64,000 nt of DNA from Marinomonas piezotolerans (lineage in GTDB: Bacteria > Pseudomonadota > Gammaproteobacteria > Pseudomonadales > Marinomonadaceae): positions 558,001 through 622,000 of the forward strand of contig NZ_QKRA01000002.1 in NCBI RefSeq assembly GCF_003362755.1, read 5' to 3'. Position numbers and translations under genes: made by a program. The notes below the pieces were generated by a model. It did no database searches, was not told the DNA's origin, and saw nothing but the letters and a program-made list of their open reading frames with translations. The first letter of the stretch is position 1. Every line of letters begins with the position of its first letter. Below are positions 54,465 to 63,877 of this stretch, piece after piece.

Positions 54465-56428
54465 TGCTGCTGAAAAAAATCACTCTTACCAACATAGGCA
54501 TTTATAAAGGTACGCATATTGTCGACCTCGAAACGAGCGTTGATAAGCCTGTTATCTTATTTGGTGCGCTAAACGGTGGTGGAAAAACCACATTTCTAGA
54601 CTCCCTACAGCTGGTTTTATACGGAAAGTTCGCCAAATGCTCCAATCGAGGCTCACTGTCATATGGAGCCTTTCTTGCGACAACACGCAACCGCTATGCC
54701 CAAGAGGATGAAGAAGTCTCCATCGAGCTCGTGTTCAGCCATACCTCAGAGACTCTCACCAATACTTACCGTGTTAAGCGCAGCTGGACCGTTGCAAGAT
54801 CTGTTGAGCAGACAAAAGATAAAATCGAAGTGTTTACAGACGGCGCCTACGATGCTTTGCTTAGTCAGTATTGGGATGATTTCGTTAATGAGTTTTTGCC
54901 TTTATCGTTGTCTGATTTGTTTTTCTTTGACGGTGAAAAGATTGAGAACCTAGCCCATCCTTCGCGAAGTGCAGAGCTGATTCAAACAGGAATAGAAAAT
55001 CTACTCGGCTTAGACTTGTTTTCACAGCTTCAAATCGATTTAGGCGCCCAAGAGCGTCTGAAAAAAAGTGATACTTTGGATGCCACTATCATTAATAAAG
55101 TGTCCCAATGTGAAAATGAAATAGGGGAAGTATCGGCTGAGCTCAGTGCACTACGCAAACACTCAGCGGACTTAGACCAAGAGGCGAGTGATGTTAATAT
55201 TCAAATTAACAAACAGCGTCAACAAGCCCGTCAGACGGGCGCGCACTTGATTGAAGAGCGAGACAGCATTCAATTTGAACTTGGCAGTGTACGCCAAAAA
55301 CTGACATTTAATAAGCAACAGCGAGTGCAGCTGGATAGTGGCTGCGGTCCTCTGGCCTTGATAAAACCGTTGCTGGACTCTGTTCAGAAGCAAGCAGAGA
55401 AAGAGCAGACGATTCAAAAAGCCCGACAGCTCGATGCTGCTATTCATGACTATGAAGCGTCTCTTTTAAATAGTCTAAGCCTCGTTGGTGTGGATATGCT
55501 GGCTAAGCAAGCCGTAGAAGATGCGATGGCAAATCTGGCATCGCAGCGCCAAGCCGTCTCCAGCGAGGAGTGCTATATTGGCTTCCCACCTGAGATCTTT
55601 AATGGCCTCAATGACAAGCTAGCCGCTGACGAAGTTGAGCGCGCTAAATTAAACGAAGAGCGTGAATGGCTGCTGGAGCAAGAGTCGTTACTAGAGAAAA
55701 AAGAACAAGCGATTCCTGACTATGAGTCAGTTAAACATATCTTGGTTGAGCTGAATATCTTAGAGCAAAAGTTCAATGAAATAGCCGCACGTAAACAGCA
55801 AGTCGAGCAAGAAATAGAACGTGCTGAGGCCAAGTATTCAGTACTTAACCAGCGCTATACTCAGCTACTCACGCAGCAAAACAAAGACACTTTTGAGCAA
55901 AAGCGCGCCTTACAAATCGCCGATCATATTCAGCATCTTAAGCAAACGATGGATGGCTTTGCGCGGGACCTAATACGTGACAATCTAACGTTGCTTGAAA
56001 CGAAGATCGCGGAGAAGTTTGCAGCATTAACGCGTAAAAATAAATTGGTAGAGCGTATTACGATTGATCCCTCAACGTTTGATCTGGCGCTGTATTCCGA
56101 AGGTGATCAGCGACTGAGTACTAGCCGACTTTCTGCAGGTGAGCGTCAACTGTTGGCCGTAGCGGTAATGTGGGGGCTAGCAGAAGCTTCAGGCCGTGAG
56201 CTGCCTATGGTGATTGATACGCCTTTGGGGCGTTTGGACGGCCAGCACCGTAGTCGCTTGATTGACAGCTACTTTCCCTATGCCGCACCGCAAGTCATTT
56301 TGCTGTCTACTGATGAAGAAATCTTCGGTCAGTACTATCAATCTTTAGCGCCCTATATCAGTCGTGAATACCATATTCAGTACGATGAAACTGAGCAAAC
56401 ATCACGATTTACCGAAGGTTACTTTTAA
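54464..56428 (+). CDS. dndD: DndD, SMC-like ATPase
   Basis: 654 aa. N-terminal Walker A GALNGGGKTT at about 34-43. Two long coiled-coil stretches (about 205-290 and 395-490) around a hinge. C-terminal ABC-type signature LSAGERQ and Walker B MVIDTPLGRLD near 575-592. Probably opens or nicks DNA and provides ATP-driven conformational change for sulfur insertion. Chains DGQHR after the D-loop are coincidental, not a DGQHR domain. Overlaps dndC and dndE by one base at each end. Confidence 0.96.
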   Translation: MLLKKITLTNIGIYKGTHIVDLETSVDKPVILFGALNGGGKTTFLDSLQLVLYGKFAKCSNRGSLSYGAFLATTRNRYAQEDEEVSIELVFSHTSETLTNTYRVKRSWTVARSVEQTKDKIEVFTDGAYDALLSQYWDDFVNEFLPLSLSDLFFFDGEKIENLAHPSRSAELIQTGIENLLGLDLFSQLQIDLGAQERLKKSDTLDATIINKVSQCENEIGEVSAELSALRKHSADLDQEASDVNIQINKQRQQARQTGAHLIEERDSIQFELGSVRQKLTFNKQQRVQLDSGCGPLALIKPLLDSVQKQAEKEQTIQKARQLDAAIHDYEASLLNSLSLVGVDMLAKQAVEDAMANLASQRQAVSSEECYIGFPPEIFNGLNDKLAADEVERAKLNEEREWLLEQESLLEKKEQAIPDYESVKHILVELNILEQKFNEIAARKQQVEQEIERAEAKYSVLNQRYTQLLTQQNKDTFEQKRALQIADHIQHLKQTMDGFARDLIRDNLTLLETKIAEKFAALTRKNKLVERITIDPSTFDLALYSEGDQRLSTSRLSAGERQLLAVAVMWGLAEASGRELPMVIDTPLGRLDGQHRSRLIDSYFPYAAPQVILLSTDEEIFGQYYQSLAPYISREYHIQYDETEQTSRFTEGYF

Positions 56429-56757
56429 TGCTACCCACTATCGATACGATCAAACTGTCCGAAAAACAAAAGCAACAACTGATTCGGCTTAAGACCAAGA
56501 CCGGCATTGAAAACTGGAACGTGCTCTGTCGCTGGGCATTGTGTCTGTCATTAGCAGAGGAGTCCGCGCCACCTTACGAGGAGATTCCATCTAACAGTAA
56601 TGTGGAAATGAGCTGGAAAGTGTTTGCAGGGGAGTATGCCGATATTTATCTTGCGGTCTTGCGTGAAGCCTATAAAAAACAAAGTGCACAACTAAATGAA
56701 GTACACTTTGGGGAGTTTTTGAAGTTGCATATTAATAGGGGGATAAGTCTATTCTAA
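56428..56757 (+). CDS. dndE: DndE, small DNA-binding component
   Basis: 109 aa. It opens with TIKLSEKQKQQLIRLKTKTGIENWNVLCRWALCLSL, the conserved N-terminal core of DndE, and ends HFGEFLKLHINRGISLF. The family protein binds nicked double-stranded DNA and stabilises the modification complex. It is the last gene of the operon. The convergent HNH gene overlaps its stop by 4 bp, which leaves no room for a terminator between them. Confidence 0.95.
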   Translation: MLPTIDTIKLSEKQKQQLIRLKTKTGIENWNVLCRWALCLSLAEESAPPYEEIPSNSNVEMSWKVFAGEYADIYLAVLREAYKKQSAQLNEVHFGEFLKLHINRGISLF

Positions 56758-57710
56758 ATAAAACTATTTCGGTTGGTATTTCTGTTTTCAAAGTGTTCCC
56801 TGCCTAAAAAGCGATCTCCTCTGTTTTTTAGATGTTTTTTGCATACTACTTTTAGGTTAGTGGGCGTGGCGCTTCCTATATCATTTATTAAATCAACAAA
56901 AAGAGCAGTCTTCTCTTTTTTTGCTGTGCAATTAGGCTCCGAACAACCTTCAGCAAGGGCAAGCATTCGAATAGCCCAATATGGCTGTGGGATGCTTGTA
57001 TTTCCTGTCCTAGGATGAATAAATGTCTTTAAAGATCTATTTGCGTCGTATATGGATATGAATTTCCATTTGTATCTGTTGCAAAAGCCGCAGCAGAGCT
57101 CAATATTATCCAAGTCGCTTAGGTCTCCTCCACCAGAGATGAAGGGCATCTTATGCTCAACTTCTATTTTAAGATCTCTTTCTTTCAAACCTTTTTGTAA
57201 AAAGTAATCGATTAATTCTGGTAGTTTTATTTCTGCATCTATGTTTGAGAACTTATCAATGCTTTCGTTTGAAAAGCGATGGCCACATATCCAGCAATAT
57301 GGAGCCCCCTTACTTCTTTCTATAAGATCATACTTTGTTGACCTTGTTAAGTGTTCCCTAGATCTACCACTGGATTTCGAAATTAGTTTATATGTTAGAC
57401 GAGATATACTTTTCCAAACTTCGTTGAATTTCTGATCGCTTTCATTGAAGCCTGTTTTTAATAGTCCACGTCTCACTGAAGAGACTACCTCTGGGTAGCT
57501 AATATCATCAGATGCTTTGTGGTAATCATAAATTGATTCAATAAACCAAGAAAACCAAATGAATTTCATGTCAGCGTTTAATAAAAAGCTGTTTTTGGAT
57601 AACACTGCTTCTGGAGTATTGAGTATAGCTAGGTCAGAGATTTTTTCTCTATCCCAAGCATCATTTATTCCTGGTATTATTTTCTCTATATATGAAAATA
57701 GATTTTCCAT
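56754..57710 (-). CDS. HNH nuclease with two cysteine-rich zinc sites, convergent with dndE
   Basis: 318 aa, AT-rich. A central HNH module has Cys139, Cys142, then His186 in VEHKMPFISGGGDLSDLDNI, then Cys207 and Cys210 in LCCGFCNRYKWKF, so the zinc and catalytic His-Asn pattern is complete. A second CxxxxC/CxxH set (Cys256, Cys261, Cys290, His293) lies near the C-terminus. The first 130 residues are helical and unknown; no sulfur-binding domain of the ScoMcrA kind was recognised. It starts 4 bp after the DGQHR gene stop (AGGAT before the ATG), so the two form an operon. Function inferred: cleaves DNA, perhaps sensing phosphorothioate status or its absence. Confidence 0.85.
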   Translation of the reverse strand: MENLFSYIEKIIPGINDAWDREKISDLAILNTPEAVLSKNSFLLNADMKFIWFSWFIESIYDYHKASDDISYPEVVSSVRRGLLKTGFNESDQKFNEVWKSISRLTYKLISKSSGRSREHLTRSTKYDLIERSKGAPYCWICGHRFSNESIDKFSNIDAEIKLPELIDYFLQKGLKERDLKIEVEHKMPFISGGGDLSDLDNIELCCGFCNRYKWKFISIYDANRSLKTFIHPRTGNTSIPQPYWAIRMLALAEGCSEPNCTAKKEKTALFVDLINDIGSATPTNLKVVCKKHLKNRGDRFLGREHFENRNTNRNSFI

Positions 57711-57714
57711 GTTT

Positions 57715-59409
57715 TTATCCTGAAAAACTATTTCTATATTGACTTATTGCTGGAAGTTTCCTAGGATCTTCCCTATAATTCATCCACAGATGAGACCACT
57801 GTTTTCTAATTCCTGGTGAGTCCTTTTTGATATCTTTTAGCACCCAATCTCTATCGAAATAACTTCTATCAACATCCTCTAACCAATCATTTATTGAGGC
57901 TTCAACATCTGAATTTTCATTAAATTCATATTTTGATCCAGATATATACTTGAAGTAGTCAGCCGCCAGAATGTTTAAAGATACTTTATTGAATAAGTTT
58001 GAGTTTGTGTTTCCCCAATAGTTCTTTCTGTCTACGTCACTAGTTGATCCGAATGTATCTCTTATTTTGCTCCAAAATGAAATGAAAAAATCTCTCCAGA
58101 GTCCATTTTCAGAGCTCCAGTTTTCGATTTTTTCCTCTATATTATCTCCAGGAATTAAATCGCATTTTTCTAGAACTCGGCGCTTCCATAAGTCTGAGAA
58201 GTCTGTTTTTACTGTGTCACTATAGTATTTCGCACCTTTTAAATCTTTAAAAATAGAGACAAGACCTTTCATGACTGTCCAGGGGAGTTTTCCATAGTCT
58301 TCCCCGGTAATTCCTGTTTGGACTAAGTTAAAGAAAGGGCTCTCAGGGTCTCTAGTTGCAAATGAAATGGCCTTAGAGTCTTCTAGTGGGATGTCAGCGT
58401 TTTTTAGCCTATGAGATACACTTTCAAGCTCTTTTGAGCTAAGTGTAGTAGATACAATTGTGCCAAGAAGAGCAGAGTTAATAGGAGTAGCTTTTTGGTT
58501 TACAACTACAAATTGAAAAACGTGTTCAGCTGGATCTTCGCTAAGTATCATGGAAATAGGAAGTTTTCTACAGTACTTCTCAGAAACACGTTTTTCTAGG
58601 TCTGTGATAGATAGATCTTCGGAAGTTAATTTCTCAATTATTTCTAGCCCAGTGTTAGAGTCTTTGAAGTTATTGTACTGTTCAATAGCTCCCATGAGAC
58701 GGTGCTGTCCATCGACCAAAGTTACTGGAAGTAGATAAGATATAATTGATGCTTTGTCAAATCCTAAAATGCTTTCTGGGTTGTCTCTGCCGGACTCTGA
58801 AAGTACTATCTCTCTACATTTAATCTCTTGCCATAAATCCTGTATATGGGAATCTTCTACTTCTAAAGCTACATCTGGAGAGGTGTCTTCTGGAGATGAT
58901 TGCTCAACATAATCACTTCCGTAATAGATTTCTTTTATTTTTGCTAATAGTTCTTGGTCAATATTAGAGTTAACAAGTTCAGGAACTCTTTTTTCAAGAG
59001 TTTCTCTGAAAAGAGATAGAAGCTCTTGCAGACTTTTTTTATTGAAGTTCTTTGATCTTATTAATAACTTTCCTTTTTGAGAGTATGAGTCACTGTTTTC
59101 ATTATCAGGAGTAAAGAAAGAACCGATTTTTCTGGTGTCTGATTTATTTGTTGTTGCACATAGTAAAGGGTTCTGAATAATGTTTTTTGGATCATTAAAA
59201 AAGCTTATAAGACTTCCCATTCGTTCTTTTTTTATAGTTCTCTGGAATCCTGAGCTTTCCACATTATCGAAATTTTTCTTTTGTGGAATACCAACCCAAT
59301 TAATAATCTGATCTGCTGAGGCACAAAATGAAACTGTCCATTCAGATTCTAGCCCTTGTCTAAATGCAATGGCATCATATTCATATTCTATAAAATTGTT
59401 CTCTTCCAC
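57715..59409 (-). CDS. Large DGQHR-domain protein, distant DndB relative, operonic with the HNH nuclease
   Basis: 564 aa, AT-rich. The DGQHR motif lies at 233-237 (VTLVDGQHRLMGAIEQ), preceded by FQRTIKKERMGSLISF (about 55-70), which parallels NQRAQRIINEERI of DndB, and followed by VNQKATPINSAL near 305, another typical block. It has an extra segment of about 110 residues between these blocks and a C-terminal tail of about 230. DGQHR/DndB-like proteins are regulators or specificity factors in defence clusters. Here it is translated just before the HNH gene, which makes it the plausible control or targeting subunit. It is not a duplicate of dndB, since length and composition differ. Confidence 0.85.
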   Translation of the reverse strand: MEENNFIEYEYDAIAFRQGLESEWTVSFCASADQIINWVGIPQKKNFDNVESSGFQRTIKKERMGSLISFFNDPKNIIQNPLLCATTNKSDTRKIGSFFTPDNENSDSYSQKGKLLIRSKNFNKKSLQELLSLFRETLEKRVPELVNSNIDQELLAKIKEIYYGSDYVEQSSPEDTSPDVALEVEDSHIQDLWQEIKCREIVLSESGRDNPESILGFDKASIISYLLPVTLVDGQHRLMGAIEQYNNFKDSNTGLEIIEKLTSEDLSITDLEKRVSEKYCRKLPISMILSEDPAEHVFQFVVVNQKATPINSALLGTIVSTTLSSKELESVSHRLKNADIPLEDSKAISFATRDPESPFFNLVQTGITGEDYGKLPWTVMKGLVSIFKDLKGAKYYSDTVKTDFSDLWKRRVLEKCDLIPGDNIEEKIENWSSENGLWRDFFISFWSKIRDTFGSTSDVDRKNYWGNTNSNLFNKVSLNILAADYFKYISGSKYEFNENSDVEASINDWLEDVDRSYFDRDWVLKDIKKDSPGIRKQWSHLWMNYREDPRKLPAISQYRNSFSG

Positions 59410-59443
59410 TGATGCTCTCCTTGTTGGATTTTTCTATATAAAA

Positions 59444-60922
59444 TTAATTGTTACACTGAACTTCTGAGTATACGTCTTCTAACATATCAAACACCTTTTC
59501 AGGCACTTCATACTTCAGCTGATCTCTACGCTTCTTAGAGATCTTGCCGTTTTGCTCTAAACAGAAAACTACCAACTTTGAAAGTGTTCTCTCATTAATA
59601 TCGTACCGTTTATTGATATGGCGTTTTAGGGTGTCGTATTGGTTGAGATACGCCACTTCCTGCTTGATATAGTGTTCCATGGCTTCGTCACAGGCTTCCG
59701 CCATCAGCTCGGCACAGGCGGTGCCATCCCAATAGCGGTAGATGGACTCATGGCCTTTGAATTCAAAGGCGAAGTTTTCGGCATCAAGGTAATCCACTTG
59801 CCAGAACGGACGAGTCTCAGATGAGTAGGCACTTAGGGCTTCGAGGTATTCTCGCTCTCGGTTGTAGAGTACCGCTGACACGGGCAGTAATAGGCCGTTC
59901 GCAAGTTGCCCGCTGTGACATAGTACGTGATGAAACATAAAGCGTGACAAACGGCCATTACCATCCATAAAAGGGTGTAAGAATACAAAGCCAAATGCGA
60001 TAACCGCGCCAAGCACAATAGGATCTACGTGCTCTGGCAACTTGTTGGTCAGTTGCTCCCACTCTTGCATGAGTTCACGACATAAATTCGGTGAGGGTGG
60101 GACATACGTGACGCCGATAGAGCCAGGGCCATTACTTAAGTAGTTCTGCTCATTGCGATAGGACACGGCCCATTCATAGGGATTGTTGATTGTGGCCTTT
60201 TGCAATTCTGTTAAATAGTCTTCATCAATTGCACGGGGGATGTGTGCTTGTCTCAATAGGTTGGTATAGCGCTGGATTTTATTGGTATCGGGCTGCTCTT
60301 TCTCGATAGCGAAAGAGTCCTTGGTTTCACTCAGATACACCCACGATAAAGCTCGATTGAGCATGGCGTCATCTAACTTATCAGTAAACTCTTTGGCTTT
60401 TTGAAGTGTGTTTTGCACTAGAGCCTTTTCCAATCGTTCAGTGCGTCTCACAATGATGCTGTAGTCTAAGGAGCCGATTACATTGACATAGACGCGCCAG
60501 CGTTTATTTGCTTGGTTATCTGCGGTGATAAAACGCTTAGGATCTAATAAAGGGATATAGTTACCACGCTTCAACTCAGTGGAGCGTGGTAATAGCTGCT
60601 GGTTGAAATGCTCCCAGAGTAAACAGGCTATACGAATATATTTGCCCATAGGGGACGATTCATAGATTGCTAAAAGCTCGCTCTCTTCCACCTGAGGCAG
60701 AGCTTGAGAGAGTATTTGTAAATTAAGATCTTCGTATTTCAGAGCAAACAGCACGTGATCGAGAATATTCTCAGCAGACGCTAACGCTGCGGGTATCGCT
60801 AAGGTATTCTCAATACGCTGAACCTTGGTTACGGGCATAACACGAGCAGACACCTGTAACGGCATGGCGGCGATGTCGGTGTATTCTAATAAGTGCGCGT
60901 AGCCTACGGGTGCATGTTTCAT
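59444..60922 (-). CDS. Fic-domain protein (AMPylation/nucleotidylation-type)
   Basis: 492 aa. Fic core motif HPFMDGNGRLSR at 316-327 is intact, so catalysis is possible. An N-terminal segment SFAIE at 203-207 matches the S/T-x3-E inhibitory helix of class II Fic proteins, suggesting autoinhibition. The C-terminal 130 residues form a helical, probably DNA-binding or adaptor region. It is transcribed away from polA, 34 bp after the DGQHR gene start on the same strand, with a separate promoter region of TTACAAA repeats. A toxin without antitoxin is conceivable. Target unknown. Confidence 0.9.
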   Translation of the reverse strand: MKHAPVGYAHLLEYTDIAAMPLQVSARVMPVTKVQRIENTLAIPAALASAENILDHVLFALKYEDLNLQILSQALPQVEESELLAIYESSPMGKYIRIACLLWEHFNQQLLPRSTELKRGNYIPLLDPKRFITADNQANKRWRVYVNVIGSLDYSIIVRRTERLEKALVQNTLQKAKEFTDKLDDAMLNRALSWVYLSETKDSFAIEKEQPDTNKIQRYTNLLRQAHIPRAIDEDYLTELQKATINNPYEWAVSYRNEQNYLSNGPGSIGVTYVPPSPNLCRELMQEWEQLTNKLPEHVDPIVLGAVIAFGFVFLHPFMDGNGRLSRFMFHHVLCHSGQLANGLLLPVSAVLYNREREYLEALSAYSSETRPFWQVDYLDAENFAFEFKGHESIYRYWDGTACAELMAEACDEAMEHYIKQEVAYLNQYDTLKRHINKRYDINERTLSKLVVFCLEQNGKISKKRRDQLKYEVPEKVFDMLEDVYSEVQCNN

Positions 60923-61114
60923 AGTTGGCCTAAAAAATATTTACAAAGCTAAGATTTTCATTACATGGGGTTATTTGCCCGAGAAAATCATTATAGCGTT
61001 AATATTTTTATTACAAAGAACGATTTACTCAAGAAAAAAATTACAAAAAGGGCAAATAAATCCTTAAGGACGTGATTTGCCCCCTGAAGCACGAATTTTG
61101 AAATCAGAGGCGCC
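60923..61114. repeat. AT-rich repeats upstream of the fic gene
   Basis: TTACAAA occurs three times (60941-60947, 61011-61017, 61041-61047). TTATTTGCCC (60971-60980) and GGGCAAATAA (61050-61059) are inverted copies. These could be operators of the fic promoter or island-end debris. No gene in this stretch. Confidence 0.5.
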
Positions 61115-63877
61115 CTAATGCGCCTCATCCCAGTTGTTCCCAACCCCAGCCTCAACCAACAGCGGCACGTCAATCTCGCTGCTATTCTGCATAATCTCGA
61201 CAATCTTTTCCTGCGCAGCCTCTAAATCTTTCTCGGCGACTTCGAAGATGAGTTCATCGTGTACTTGCATGATCATTTTCACGTCTAGGTCGGTTTCCGC
61301 GAGCCATTGGTGCATGTTGATCATGGCGCGTTTGATGATGTCCGCGGCGGAGCCTTGCATCGGGGCGTTGATCGCGGTGCGTTCGGCGGCTTGGCGCATC
61401 ATGGCGTTTTTCGCTTTGATTTCTGGTAGGTATAAGCGACGGCCAAAGATAGTTTCGACGTAGCCTTTCTCTTTGGCACTTTCACGGGTGTTGTCCATGT
61501 AGGTGCGCACGCCCGGGTAGCGTTCGAAGTAGCGCTGTACGTATTTTTGCGCTTCTGGGCGGCCGATGCCGAGTTGCTTCGCAAGGCCAAAGGCCGACAT
61601 GCCGTAGATTAGACCGAAGTTGATGGCTTTGGCGCGGCGGCGTTGTTCGCTGGTCACTTCGTCTGCCGTGGTGTCGAAGACTTCTGCCGCGGTCGCCTTG
61701 TGCACATCTTGGTCGTGCGCAAAGGCGTCTAAGAGCCCTTTATCTTGTGATAGGTGCGCCATGATGCGCAGCTCGATTTGCGAGTAGTCGGCCGCGATCA
61801 GTTTATAGCCTTCGGGTGCAACAAACGCTTGGCGAATGCGGCGGCCTTCGGTGGTACGGATCGGAATGTTCTGTAAGTTCGGATCGGTTGAAGACAAGCG
61901 TCCCGTCGCGGTGATCGCTTGATGGTAAGACGTATGAATACGGCCAGTCTTTTGCAACATCTCGGGTAGCTTGTCGGTGTAGGTCGACTTGAGCTTGGCG
62001 AGGCTGCGGTGTTCCATGATTAAGCGGGGCAGTTCGTATTGCTCTGCCAACTCTTGCAAGATCGGCTCCGCAGTCGAAGGTTGGCCTTTTGGCGTTTTCT
62101 TGATCACGGGCAAGCCTTGTTTCTCAAACAAGATCACTTGCAGTTGCTTCGGTGAGCTGAGGTTGAAGCTTTCACCTGCGGCTTCGTGGGCTTTGATCTC
62201 GATTTCTTGTAGCTTGCTGGCGATTTCAGCGCTTTGTGCGTGCAGCAGTTCAGGGTCGATCAATGCGCCAGTTTGTTCCATTTTGGCCAGTACTGGGACG
62301 AGTGGCAGTTCGATGTCTTTGAGTACGCTGACCAAATCGCCTTCTTTTTCCAGCTTCGGCATGATGGCTTCGTGCAAGCGTAGGGTGATGTCGGCATCCT
62401 CGGCTGCATAGAACGCCGCTTGTTCCAGCTCGATTTGGTTAAAGGTTTTTTGCTTCGCGCCTTTGCCTGCGATTTCTTCAAAGCTCACTGTGGTGTGGCC
62501 GAGGAACTTGGTCGCAAGGCTGTCCATGTCATGGCGCGTGGCAGTGGAGTTGAAAATGTAGGACTCCAACATGGTGTCATACGCGATGCCACGCAGGGTA
62601 ATGCCGTAGTTGTTGAGCACGTTGGCGTCGTATTTGAGGTGCTGGCCGACTTTCTTCTGGTTGTCGTCTTCAAGCCAAGGCTTTAATTGCTCAAGTACCC
62701 AGTCGCGGTCAAGTTGCTCGGGCGCGCCTTCGTAATCGTGCGCGACGGGAATGTATGCGGCTTTACCGATTTCAACCGAGACACTGACACCGACCAATTC
62801 CGCCGCCATGTAGTTGAGCGAGGTGGTTTCCGTGTCGAAGGCAACCAAGTCTGCTTCTTGGATTTTCTTCAGCCACGCATTGAAGCTGTCTTTATCTAAG
62901 ACGGTGTCGTAGTCCACATCAATGTTGGCAGCTTGTACCGGCTCATCTTCATTGTCGACGGTGTCGTCGGCTTTGCCATGAGCAGGCGCTTTATCGATGT
63001 CGCGTAGCCAGGTTTTGAATTCCAGCTTTTGGAACCACTCTCTTAGGGCTTCTTTATTGATCTCTTCGTTTTTCAAGGTGTGCGGATCAAATGGCAGTTC
63101 GACGTCGCATTTGATGGTGGCCAAGGTGTAAGACAACTCCGCCATGTCTTGGTTGTCTTCCATCTTTTTCTTCATGGTTTTTGAACCACGGAAGCCCAGT
63201 GCGGCGATGTCGTCTAAGCGCTGGTAGATCTCTTTGATGGAGCCAATACCTTGCAGTAGGGCAAGGGCGGTTTTCTCGCCTACACCCGGTACGCCCGGGA
63301 TGTTATCGACTTTATCGCCCATCAGAGCTAAGTAATCGATGATCAGCTCAGGCGGAATGCCGAATTTGTCTTTGACGCCCGCCACGTCCATCACGGTGTC
63401 GGTCATGGTGTTGACCAAGGTGACTTTGTCGGTCACGAGCTGCGCCATGTCTTTGTCGCCCGTTGAAACGATGACTTCACGACCCTCAGCACCCACTTGT
63501 TTGGCGATGGTGCCGATCACGTCGTCGGCTTCAACGCCATCGATGACCACAAGTGGTAATCCCATGGCTTCGATCATACGGTGGATCGGTTCGATCTGTA
63601 CGCGCAGATCGTCTGGCATCGGTGGGCGCTGGGCTTTGTATTCGCTGTAAATCTCATCGCGGAAGGTTTTACCCTTGGCATCAAAGATCACCACGATGGG
63701 GGAGTTGGGGTAGCTGTTAATTAGGCTGCGGATCATGCTGATCACACCGCGTGCCGCGTTGGTGGGTTGGCCATCGCTGGTGGTTAACGGTGGAATCGCG
63801 TGAAAAGCACGGTATAGGTAAGACGAGCCATCTACCAAAACCATAGGGGAAGTGCTTGTGAGTGTGTCCGTAGCCAA
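61115..63877 (-). CDS. polA: DNA polymerase I
   Basis: 920 aa, close to E. coli (928). 5'-3' exonuclease domain about 1-300 (VDGSSYLYRAFHAIPPL, GVPGVGEKTA). 3'-5' exonuclease about 320-510, with VAFDTETTSL and the following Asp residues, so proofreading residues appear present. Polymerase domain: DYSQIELRIMAHLS near 695 and QVHDELIFEV near 870. Repairs and processes DNA. It is a normal chromosomal gene and marks the right boundary of the island. The start is ATG 63877, with AGAGG about 7 nt upstream. Confidence 0.98.
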   Translation of the reverse strand: MATDTLTSTSPMVLVDGSSYLYRAFHAIPPLTTSDGQPTNAARGVISMIRSLINSYPNSPIVVIFDAKGKTFRDEIYSEYKAQRPPMPDDLRVQIEPIHRMIEAMGLPLVVIDGVEADDVIGTIAKQVGAEGREVIVSTGDKDMAQLVTDKVTLVNTMTDTVMDVAGVKDKFGIPPELIIDYLALMGDKVDNIPGVPGVGEKTALALLQGIGSIKEIYQRLDDIAALGFRGSKTMKKKMEDNQDMAELSYTLATIKCDVELPFDPHTLKNEEINKEALREWFQKLEFKTWLRDIDKAPAHGKADDTVDNEDEPVQAANIDVDYDTVLDKDSFNAWLKKIQEADLVAFDTETTSLNYMAAELVGVSVSVEIGKAAYIPVAHDYEGAPEQLDRDWVLEQLKPWLEDDNQKKVGQHLKYDANVLNNYGITLRGIAYDTMLESYIFNSTATRHDMDSLATKFLGHTTVSFEEIAGKGAKQKTFNQIELEQAAFYAAEDADITLRLHEAIMPKLEKEGDLVSVLKDIELPLVPVLAKMEQTGALIDPELLHAQSAEIASKLQEIEIKAHEAAGESFNLSSPKQLQVILFEKQGLPVIKKTPKGQPSTAEPILQELAEQYELPRLIMEHRSLAKLKSTYTDKLPEMLQKTGRIHTSYHQAITATGRLSSTDPNLQNIPIRTTEGRRIRQAFVAPEGYKLIAADYSQIELRIMAHLSQDKGLLDAFAHDQDVHKATAAEVFDTTADEVTSEQRRRAKAINFGLIYGMSAFGLAKQLGIGRPEAQKYVQRYFERYPGVRTYMDNTRESAKEKGYVETIFGRRLYLPEIKAKNAMMRQAAERTAINAPMQGSAADIIKRAMINMHQWLAETDLDVKMIMQVHDELIFEVAEKDLEAAQEKIVEIMQNSSEIDVPLLVEAGVGNNWDEAH

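Noticed and set aside
56221-56270. DGQHR string near the C-terminus of DndD
   Set aside because: It follows Walker B and the D-loop (DTPLGRLDGQHR) where ABC-type ATPases have LDxxHR; it is not a DGQHR domain.
49463-61114. tRNA gene, attachment site or integrase for the dnd island
   Set aside because: I looked for T-loop motifs, flanking direct repeats and recombinase motifs and found none, so integration mechanism is not claimed.
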